Shown piece by piece: positions 6,236 through 11,921 of a stretch of 16,016 nt of DNA (its first letter is position 1; each line of letters starts with the position of its first letter). The stretch is from Chloroflexota bacterium (GTDB taxonomy: Bacteria; Chloroflexota; Dehalococcoidia; JACQGW01). The translations under genes and the position numbers were made by a program. Under the pieces are notes generated by a model that saw nothing but the letters and a program-made list of their open reading frames with translations, was not told where the DNA came from and made no database searches. The DNA lies in assembly GCA_016199325.1 (NCBI GenBank), contig JACQGW010000321.1, forward strand, positions 1-16,016, read 5' to 3'.

Positions 6236-7249
6236 CTATCGTGCGTAGCGGTCGTACGCACGGCGCGCGATCCAGGCGATGACCCGTATGGCCTCAGCCT
6301 CATGCGCGCCCCGACTGAATACGCCGACGACGTAGCGCCCGCCCGGCCCGGCGACGATGCCGACGTCATTTCGCACGCCGGGCAGCTCGCCAGGCTTGTG
6401 CGCGACCGTGGCGACGCCGGGCAGCAGCGCGGGAATTCGGTCGTTTACCTGCTGCCGGCTGAGCAAGCGGATCATCTGCCGACTGGCGTCCGCGCTCACC
6501 AACTGGCCCTGCGCCAGAGCCCGGAAGAACCGGACCATGTCGCTCGGGGTCGTGCGAAAGTAGCCGTCCTGAAAGCCGGTCCCGCTCATCCCGAGCTCCG
6601 CCGCGGCGGCATCCACCGAGCCCCAACCGCCGACCTGCCGCGCCAGCGCATAGGCGGCGCTGTTGCTGCTGACCGTGATCATCAGCTCCAGCGCGTCGGC
6701 GACGGTCACGGCGGTGCCCGGCATCAGGCCGCCGTCCGGGTCGCCCTCGACGGCGTCCCGCTCAGTGATCGACAGCACGTCGTCCGGACTGAGTCGGCCG
6801 GTCTCCAACTGCTCATAGACCCGATACATCACCAGGACCTTGTAGGTGCTGGCCGAGAGGAACTCCCGGTCGGCGTTGATCAGCACCGTCCGGCCGGTGT
6901 CCAGGTCCTGGATGGCGACCCCGTACAGTCCGGCCCGCCCGTCCAGGTACCCCTCGATCTCCGTCTGGAGGTCTTGACCGGCCGGTGCTCCGGGCACCGC
7001 GTCAATGCTCACCTGATCCTGATCTGCGCTCAGCAGGGGCATCACCGGCGCGTCTCGGGCAGTGGCGGTGGACGTATGCAGCTCAGGAGAAGCAGGGGCG
7101 ACCTGCGCCCCACGCTCCCGGCCCTGGCCGACTGCGGGGTCGGGCGATGCGCGCTTGACCTCGGCCCGGGGCGACGCCAGCGCGGTCCCGAGGAGCAGGG
7201 CCACCATCGCAACAAAGACTCCGACCACCCGTCCGACTTGCACCAGCAT
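6236..7249 (-). CDS. Secreted serine hydrolase, class A beta-lactamase-like
   Basis: The 337-residue protein has an N-terminal signal (VGRVVGVFVAMVALLLGTALA), a low-complexity linker to about 90, then a penicillin-recognising fold. Motifs are S-T-Y-K (134-137, nucleophile S134), S-S-N (194-196) and K-P-G (285-287) in place of the usual K-T-G. The omega-loop E-x-x-L-N motif that carries the deacylating Glu of true class A beta-lactamases is not visible; the corresponding stretch reads GFQDGYFRTTPSDM. I therefore favour a cell-wall hydrolase or penicillin-binding-like role over antibiotic resistance. The ATG at 7247-7249 follows GAGAGGTG at a normal distance; an upstream in-frame ATG would put basic sequence before the signal. 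It is the upstream partner of the L,D-transpeptidase. Confidence 0.85.
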   Translation of the reverse strand: MLVQVGRVVGVFVAMVALLLGTALASPRAEVKRASPDPAVGQGRERGAQVAPASPELHTSTATARDAPVMPLLSADQDQVSIDAVPGAPAGQDLQTEIEGYLDGRAGLYGVAIQDLDTGRTVLINADREFLSASTYKVLVMYRVYEQLETGRLSPDDVLSITERDAVEGDPDGGLMPGTAVTVADALELMITVSSNSAAYALARQVGGWGSVDAAAAELGMSGTGFQDGYFRTTPSDMVRFFRALAQGQLVSADASRQMIRLLSRQQVNDRIPALLPGVATVAHKPGELPGVRNDVGIVAGPGGRYVVGVFSRGAHEAEAIRVIAWIARRAYDRYAR

Positions 7250-7620
7250 CTGAACACCTCTCCAGCCGAGACGATCCCTCTTGAATCGACATCCCAATCG
7301 AGACTGGCCGATCCCTCAAGAGCAGCAAAAGGGATGCCTCACCCGCCCGTCCGCGGCGGATTCCGACAAGATGACGGAATTGTCAGCATCGCTATTCAGA
7401 CTCGGATGGAGAGATGACAGTGGCCTACGAGAGGATTCTGACGAGCTTCATGAATGCCAGGCAAATCGGCGCTTGGACCTCTTCGCCCGGGCGGCGGGTG
7501 TTTCCTACAAGTCAGAGGTTCTTCGTCCGTCGTGTGGAACCGGAGCAGACGGTCGGAGTGCGTGCGGGCGTAGAACAGGGTGTTGCTACGCCTGCCATAG
7601 AGGTCGTCGAGCGGTCTGGC
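7250..7620. other. Gene-free stretch upstream of the serine hydrolase
   Basis: Open frames exist on both strands (for example 7414-7623 plus and 7396-7734 minus) but encode nothing I recognise, and one runs straight into the repeats. A dyad ATTCCG(9)CGGAAT lies at 7360-7380, with GACAA/TTGTC half-sites overlapping it (7365-7384). It lies about 110 bases upstream of the hydrolase start and could be regulatory. Nothing else is evident. Confidence 0.3.
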
Positions 7621-7683
7621 TGACGCGGCCTGCAGGAAGTAACGCTGAGCCGTAGCGAAGGATCTCCCCGGCTCGATCGGACG

Positions 7684-7749
7684 GCGCCCCTGCCTTGTCA
7701 TGGTGAGCCGCGGCGAGCGCCCCTGCCCTGTCATGCTGAGCCGCAGCGA
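7684..7749. repeat. Two direct repeats, 33-bp period
   Basis: GCGCCCCTGCC(T/C)TGTCATG followed by (G/C)TGAGCCGC(G/A)GCGA occurs twice in tandem, starting at 7684 and 7717. The second copy forms the left arm of the large hairpin. The element resembles TGTCATGCTGAGC-type dispersed intergenic repeats that I recall from several GC-rich phyla. Confidence 0.6.
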
Positions 7750-7810
7750 AGCATCTCCCGAACGCTGCCTCTTTGAGGCGGGGAGATGCTTCGCTGCGGC
7801 TCACCATGAC
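7730..7810. repeat. Large inverted repeat (30-bp arms)
   Basis: The arms 7730-7759 and 7781-7810 match at 29 of 30 positions, with the inner 22 bp (7738-7759 and 7781-7802, GAGCCGCAGCGAAGC...) perfect. The 20-base loop itself holds a small hairpin, GCCTC-TTT-GAGGC (7767-7779). No T-tract follows, so it is not a classical terminator. Confidence 0.85.
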
Positions 7811-7990
7811 AGACGAGGCGAGCCGACCTCGCTGTTGCCCAGCATGACAGACGAGGCGAGCCGACCTCGCTGTTGCCCAGCATGACAGACGAGGTGAGCC
7901 GACCTCGCTGCTGCTCAGCATGACAACGCGGGGCGAGCCGATCTCGCTACGGCGCAGCGTGACAAGGCAGTTGCGAGCCGATCTCCAACG
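7805..7990. repeat. Tandem array of about five 38-bp repeats
   Basis: Units begin with CATGAC at 7805, 7843, 7881 and 7919, exactly 38 bases apart. A fifth, diverged unit starts at 7958 (CGTGAC) and decays by 7990. The first two are identical and later copies drift. Each unit contains the dyad CGAGG(8)CCTCG or a degraded form. The array is contiguous without unique spacers. It follows directly from the right arm of the large hairpin and ends just before the stop of the beta-propeller gene. Confidence 0.9.
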
Positions 7991-8007
7991 GAATCGCTTC
8001 TGGTCGG

Positions 8008-8994
8008 CTATCCCTTCCGCACGAACTTCTGGAAGGTATGGGCATCAGCCGGAACCAGGCCGGGCTTGACGCCAAACTGGTAGGTGACCTCGGCGACGTA
8101 CAGGTCGCCCCGGGAATCCAGCGCAATGGCGTGCGGAGCGATGAAGTTCCCCGGCGCGCAGCGGTCGGCGCCTCCCCAGCGCAGGAGCACGGCGCCGCTC
8201 GAATCCATCACGCACATGCGGGCCGGCAGATCGGCGGCGATGGGGCCGTGGACGAATGAGCTCTGCCCCAGGCGCCACCACAGCTCGGAGACGTAGATCC
8301 GGCCCTCGCGGTCGATGGCGATGTCCGTCGGCCGCTGGATGTGGGTCCAGGCGCCCTGGTATTCGCCGTCCAGGCCGAAGATCTGGATCCGGTCGTTCTC
8401 CCGATCGGCCACCAACACCCGGCCGTCGGCGGTCACGCGGACGCCGTGCGGCAGGTTGAACTGGCCGGGGCCGGTGCCGGGCTCGCCCCAGGACTGGAGC
8501 AGCCGCCCGTCCGCCGAGAACCGATGGATGCGGGCGTTCCCGTAGCCGTCGGTGACGTAGAGGTCGCCGTTGGGCGCGAGGCCGACGTTGGTCGGCCGGT
8601 TGAAGGGCGGCCCCCCGCGCTGGATGCTCGTCAGCCCCTTGGCGATGTCGTAGCCGGTGTCGGAGGCCACGCCGCTGGTGCCCAGCGTCATCAGGAGCTT
8701 GCCGCCGGTCGTGAACTTGCGGACGGTGTGGTCGCCGTCGTCGGTGCAGTAGACGGCATCGTCGGGGCCGATGGTGATGCCGTGGGTTCGCTCGGTGAAG
8801 AGGCCCTCGCCCCAGGAGGTGACGAAGCTGCCGTCGCGCTCGTAGACGATGACCCGCGGGTCGACGCGGGTGAGAAGGTAGACGCGATCGCGTGAATCGA
8901 CCGCGACGCCGGAGACATCCAGGTGCCGGTATCCCGCCGGCAGTCGCTCCCAGCCCTCGACGACCTCGTACCTCAGATCACTCAAAACCGCCAT
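8008..8994 (-). CDS. NHL-repeat six-bladed beta-propeller protein
   Basis: This 328-residue protein consists of about six repeats of the form 'P-x-G-hydrophobic-D-x-x-G-x-hydrophobic-Y-V-x-D-x-x-x-x-R-I-x-x-F-x-x-D-G'. Examples are DVSGVAVDSRDRVYLLTRVD, HGITIGPDDAVYCTDDGDH, PTNVGLAPNGDLYVTDGYGN, PHGVRVTADGRVLVADREND, PTDIAIDREGRIYVSELWW and PHAIALDSRGDLYVAE. This is the NHL/6-bladed propeller pattern also seen in peptidyl-alpha-hydroxyglycine lyase-like proteins. No signal peptide or catalytic motif is visible, so it is probably cytoplasmic and its ligand is unknown. The ATG at 8992-8994 follows GGAAAGGGAG by about ten bases. It has no obvious functional partner: repeats lie downstream and the MazEF operon upstream on the same strand. 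Confidence 0.85.
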   Translation of the reverse strand: MAVLSDLRYEVVEGWERLPAGYRHLDVSGVAVDSRDRVYLLTRVDPRVIVYERDGSFVTSWGEGLFTERTHGITIGPDDAVYCTDDGDHTVRKFTTGGKLLMTLGTSGVASDTGYDIAKGLTSIQRGGPPFNRPTNVGLAPNGDLYVTDGYGNARIHRFSADGRLLQSWGEPGTGPGQFNLPHGVRVTADGRVLVADRENDRIQIFGLDGEYQGAWTHIQRPTDIAIDREGRIYVSELWWRLGQSSFVHGPIAADLPARMCVMDSSGAVLLRWGGADRCAPGNFIAPHAIALDSRGDLYVAEVTYQFGVKPGLVPADAHTFQKFVRKG

Positions 8995-9082
8995 GCTGTC
9001 GTTTCTCCCTTTCCAGAGATTGCCCCCGCATGGTACTTGAAAGCAGGGCGAGTGGCAAATCGGCCCACGGGTCGTGTTCCGG

Positions 9083-9427
9083 CTACACCGCCAGGCTCAG
9101 GCGAATCGCCCGGTCCACCTCCAGCATGCGTTCGGCGGGCAGCACGCCGAGGCGTTGTCCCAGCCGCTGCTTGTCGATGGTGCGGATCTGGTCCAGCAGG
9201 ACCTTCGACGCGTGCGTCAGGCCACCTTCTCCAGCCGGTACCAGCGCCTCGAACGGGTACACTCCGGTCACGCCTTGCGAGGTGATCGGCGCGACGATGA
9301 CCCTGGGCGAGTATTGATTGCCGATATCGTTGGAGATGATGAGCGCCGGACGGGTCTTCGCGATCTCCGTGCCAACCGTCGGGTCCAGATTGACCCAGTA
9401 GACCTCGCCCCGGCGTGGGAAGCTCAT
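9083..9427 (-). CDS. MazF/PemK-type endoribonuclease toxin
   Basis: This 114-residue protein has the MazF fold signature: RRGEVYWVNLDPTVGTEIAKTRPALIISND (5-34, with R26 in K-T-R-P), VIVAPITS (43-50, with T49), and ASKVLLDQIRTIDKQRL near 73-89. MazF enzymes cut mRNA and sometimes other RNAs at short motifs. The ATG at 9425-9427 overlaps the antitoxin stop as ATGA, the usual coupling. An upstream in-frame start at 9460 lies inside the antitoxin gene and is not needed. Length is normal for the family. Confidence 0.93.
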   Translation of the reverse strand: MSFPRRGEVYWVNLDPTVGTEIAKTRPALIISNDIGNQYSPRVIVAPITSQGVTGVYPFEALVPAGEGGLTHASKVLLDQIRTIDKQRLGQRLGVLPAERMLEVDRAIRLSLAV

Positions 9428-9660
9428 GCTGGCCAGCCCTCGACGTCCACTACCTGCCAATCCCTGTCGACCTCAACCCGTTCATCCTGGGTCGCGAGAT
9501 AGCCTTCCTTCATCGCCTGCTCGATCCGTTGTCGCTCAAGTTCTGCCACCTTTTCCGCAACAGCTTCGTTGATAAACCGGTTCAGACTCCGCGGTGGCAG
9601 CAACCGTCGCAGCCGAGCGAGCAATTCTTCATCGAGCTGGATGGTAGTCCGAACACCCAT
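9424..9660 (-). CDS. MazE-like ribbon-helix-helix antitoxin
   Basis: This 78-residue protein opens with a ribbon-helix-helix domain (VRTTIQLDEELLARLRRLLP, then RSLNRFINEAVAEKVAELER). It ends in an acidic, aromatic tail (EVDRDWQVVDVEGWPA) of the kind that wraps around and blocks MazF toxins. The ATG at 9658-9660 follows AAGGAG at about eight bases on the minus strand. It is the first gene of the operon, coupled to mazF by a four-base overlap. A palindrome containing the -10 box lies 28 bases upstream, which fits autorepression by the ribbon-helix-helix domain. Confidence 0.9.
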   Translation of the reverse strand: MGVRTTIQLDEELLARLRRLLPPRSLNRFINEAVAEKVAELERQRIEQAMKEGYLATQDERVEVDRDWQVVDVEGWPA

Positions 9661-9687
9661 GATGCTCTCCTTGATGACTTATGATGC

Positions 9688-9702
9688 TGGTATATTATAC
9701 CA
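9688..9702. promoter_or_regulatory. Palindromic operator with -10 box of the mazEF operon
   Basis: TGGTATATTATACCA is a perfect 15-base palindrome. On the minus strand it contains TATAAT (9694-9699), an exact -10 hexamer, 34-39 bases before the antitoxin start. No good -35 hexamer is seen at 16-18 bases, so activity may depend on the -10 element. Repression by the antitoxin is inferred from position. Confidence 0.5.
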
Positions 9703-9883
9703 TCGGGAGATTGCATCTTCGCACGTTCACCCTCTTGATCGCCATCCCATCGCCCGCTATCATACCGCTGTCGCGGTCCGCTTCCAGCAGTCGGCCGATA
9801 CCAGCGGCAGGAAGGAATCATCGCTGCGCTGTGCAGCGTCGACGTTTCTGCACAACAGTCAATAGCTCTCGCGTTCCCACGCC

Positions 9884-9911
9884 GACGGCTGACCGCTGAC
9901 GGCTGACCGCT
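9884..9911. repeat. Tandem duplication of a 14-bp motif
   Basis: GACGGCTGACCGCT occurs twice back to back (9884-9897, 9898-9911), ending just before the M20 gene's ribosome binding site. The rest of the 9703-9883 interval shows no supported gene. Confidence 0.8.
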
Positions 9912-9933
9912 ATCTCCGAGGAGGAATGAACCC

Positions 9934-11085
9934 GTGGTCGCTTTCGATACCGCGTGGCTGCGAGCATCGTCGGATGCCGAGGAGGCGGCTGCGCTCACCG
10001 CGCATCTCGTCTTCCACCGGAGCTACCCCGGCGAGGAAGGGGCAGTGCAGCGCGCCATCGCGGCCTGGCTGGAGCGCCACGGGCTTCAGCCGGAGCTCCA
10101 GCCGACGGAGGGCGACCGGCCCAATGTCGTCGCCCGGGTCGAGAACGGCCCCGGCCCCACGCTCCTGTTCAACGGCCACGTCGACACCGTGCTCGCCGCC
10201 CGGGGCTGGTCCGGCGATCCGTGGCGGGGCTGGCGCGACAGCGATCGCCTCTATGGGCTGGGCACGTGCGACATGAAATCGGGCGTGGCGGCGACGATGC
10301 TCGCCACCCGTGCGCTCGCCGGCCGGCGCGACCTCTGGCGGGGCACCGCCGTCTTCAGCGCCGTCGTGGACGAAGAGGCATGCTCCATCGGCGCGCGGGC
10401 GCTGGTCGCCTCGGGCATCCAGGCCGACGCCTGCATCGTCGCCGAGGCGGGCTGGGAGCGGCCCGTCCTGGGTGCCGTCGGCAAGATGCTCGTGCGCGGC
10501 GACGTCACGGGCCGGGCCGCCCACGGCTCGCGGCCGGACGAGGGGATCAACGCCGCCGTCGAGGCCGCCAGATTGATCGCCCGCCTGGACGAGATGCCGC
10601 CGGGCCGGCACCCACGCCTGGCGGCGACCCAGTGCCTGCTCTCCCTCCACAGCGGCAACGACCAGTACGTCATCACCGTGCCCGAGCTCGCTCGCTTCAC
10701 CATCAACCGCCACATCGTGCCAGGCGAGACGGGTGAGAGCGTGCTGGCGGAGATGGACGCGCTGGCGCAGAGCCTGCGCTCGCCGGCCGGCTTCGCCTTC
10801 GCCATCGACCCGCCCTACTACCCGCCGTGGGAGCTTGCCCTCGACCATCCGCTCGTCGATCGCTTTGGCCGCGCCTACGCGGCCGAGGCGGGGCGGCCGC
10901 CGGTGCTCAGCTACTCGACCGGCGTCTCCGACGCCAACTACTTCGCCGCCGACCTGGGCATCCCGACGATCCAGTTCGGCCCGCACGGCGGCCGCTTCCA
11001 TCAGGCCGACGAGTGGGTCGACGTGCCAAGCATCGGCGCGACGGTGCGGGTGCTCCTTCGCCTGGCGCTGGACGTATTGCGATAG
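9934..11085 (+). CDS. M20 family metallopeptidase (ArgE/DapE/acylase type)
   Basis: The 383-residue protein has the M20 di-zinc layout: GHVDTV with ligands H82 and D84 (D84 being the catalytic-domain Asp), the bridging Asp in TCDMKSG (D113), the general base pair in VVDEEA (E147-E148), and the C-terminal ligand in GGRFHQADEWV (H356). E171 in VAEAGWE may serve as a further ligand. A lid/dimerisation domain with AAHGSRPDEGINA lies around 196-208. The family hydrolyses N-acyl amino acids or small peptides; the substrate cannot be read from sequence. The GTG at 9934 is chosen because GAGGAGGA (9918-9925) precedes it by eight bases. An ATG at 9926 belongs to another frame. It is a single plus-strand gene between minus-strand neighbours. 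Confidence 0.92.
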   Translation: MVAFDTAWLRASSDAEEAAALTAHLVFHRSYPGEEGAVQRAIAAWLERHGLQPELQPTEGDRPNVVARVENGPGPTLLFNGHVDTVLAARGWSGDPWRGWRDSDRLYGLGTCDMKSGVAATMLATRALAGRRDLWRGTAVFSAVVDEEACSIGARALVASGIQADACIVAEAGWERPVLGAVGKMLVRGDVTGRAAHGSRPDEGINAAVEAARLIARLDEMPPGRHPRLAATQCLLSLHSGNDQYVITVPELARFTINRHIVPGETGESVLAEMDALAQSLRSPAGFAFAIDPPYYPPWELALDHPLVDRFGRAYAAEAGRPPVLSYSTGVSDANYFAADLGIPTIQFGPHGGRFHQADEWVDVPSIGATVRVLLRLALDVLR

Positions 11086-11139
11086 TTGGATGATCGGCCG
11101 AATCGACGGGCGAAGGCGAGCTTGAGGAGGAGCAGTCGG

Positions 11140-11409
11140 CTAGATGCCCGCCAGTTGGATGGCAGGATGCGTATGCGATCGGGCGGGACCGGCCTCGGCG
11201 GGCACGAAGACGACGACCTGGGCGCCAGGATGCCGTTCGGCAATGCGCTCGGCCTCGATATAGGCGGCAGCGATGGGCATGTCCGGCTCGGCCCAGACGA
11301 CGTAGGCGCCGGGGGGAATGCGGGTCAGGATGTCTGGATGCTGTGCGGCATACGTGTGGAAGGCAAATGCCCGGTCGGCGGGATTGATCGTCATGGTTGC
11401 TGCCTCCAT
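11140..11409 (-). CDS. Small protein resembling DUF5678 family
   Basis: An 89-residue protein: TINPADRAFAFHTYAAQHPDI, then GAYVVWAEPDMPIAAAYIEAERIAERHPGAQVVVFVP. The central pattern (helix ending in HPD, strand with Y-V-V, helix, strand V-V-V-F-V-P) recalls DUF5678 proteins ('HPE...YVAIVDG...A...P..V.VP'). No function is known for them. Two starts are possible: ATG at 11409 with GAGGAGG nine bases upstream, or ATG at 11394 with GGAGGC seven bases upstream. I use the first. It lies 38 bases downstream of the DUF7718-like gene on the same strand and probably shares a transcript. The family call is weak. Confidence 0.55.
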   Translation of the reverse strand: MEAATMTINPADRAFAFHTYAAQHPDILTRIPPGAYVVWAEPDMPIAAAYIEAERIAERHPGAQVVVFVPAEAGPARSHTHPAIQLAGI

Positions 11410-11447
11410 CGTGCCCACGCCTCCTCATACTGCTGGCGGTATCCCTG

Positions 11448-11786
11448 CTAGTTCTCCCGCAGGTCCTGCTGCGCCAGCGTCGCTAGCTCGGCCGGCGGAA
11501 CGGCGATCGTGGTCTTCTCTGTCCGCCCGTCCGGCCAGAGTCTATCCTGGTGGCAGAACTCGTGGGCGTTGTCATACCGGACCACCGGCCGATACTCGCC
11601 TTCGATCGCGCACTCAAGCTGGACGCTCGTCCGATACACCCTCTCCCGGTCGTATGCCACCTCGAAACGCAGGCGGTCTCGGTCGGAGAGCTCGTACAGC
11701 CAGGAAGTTTTGCCCACTCCCGCCCTATGACTCGCAGAATACGTACCACATGCCGGGTTGCGTCTGCTCCCGGCGTATTCTACCAC
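11448..11786 (-). CDS. Small uncharacterised protein, DUF7718-like
   Basis: The frame encodes up to 112 residues. The distinctive part is ELSDRDRLRFEVAYDRERVY, then VQLECAIEGEYRPVVRYDNA and HEFCHQDRLWPDGRTEKT, which resembles small proteins annotated as DUF7718 in GC-rich bacteria. No catalytic motif is evident. The start is uncertain: the GTG at 11786 has no ribosome binding site and the first 24 residues look unlike the rest, while a GTG at 11717 would start just before the conserved part but has a purine run too close to it. A dyad (11736-11781) would then lie upstream as a control site. It is placed between the large HEPN-DUF499 gene and the DUF5678-like gene, all on the minus strand. Confidence 0.55.
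   Translation of the reverse strand: MVEYAGSRRNPACGTYSASHRAGVGKTSWLYELSDRDRLRFEVAYDRERVYRTSVQLECAIEGEYRPVVRYDNAHEFCHQDRLWPDGRTEKTTIAVPPAELATLAQQDLREN
11736..11781. promoter_or_regulatory. Inverted repeat near the start of the DUF7718-like gene
   Basis: AGAATACG (11736-11743) and CGTATTCT (11774-11781) are perfect inverted copies 30 bases apart. TACCAC occurs directly after the first and at the end of the second as a direct repeat (11745-11750, 11781-11786). It may be a two-site operator or a stem; unproven. Confidence 0.3.
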
Positions 11787-11921
11787 GACCCGGCACTCAT
11801 GGCGCGACGAGTCTTCTGTGATCGCACCTCCGCCGACTCACCCGGCAACGCTGGCATTCGGCAAGCTCGGCGGCGTTCGTCCCAGAGACCTCCGCAGAGA
11901 GAGGCCTGCGCTCTGTTCCTT

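Noticed and set aside
6236..7249. True class A beta-lactamase (resistance gene)
   Set aside because: The E-x-x-L-N omega-loop motif is not visible and K-T-G is replaced by K-P-G, so resistance is not supported by the sequence.
7396..7734. Minus-strand coding region of 112 residues
   Set aside because: No family resemblance, and its N-terminal half lies inside the dispersed repeats.
7730..7810. Rho-independent terminator for the beta-propeller gene
   Set aside because: The stem is far longer than a terminator, has no following T-tract on either strand, and lies about 200 bases past the stop with repeats between.
7805..7990. CRISPR array
   Set aside because: The 38-bp units are contiguous with no unique spacers, copies diverge, and no cas gene is present.
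9926..10276. Plus-strand frame starting at ATG 9926
   Set aside because: It overlaps the M20 gene in another frame, and the ribosome binding site is only adjacent to this ATG while correctly spaced for the GTG at 9934.
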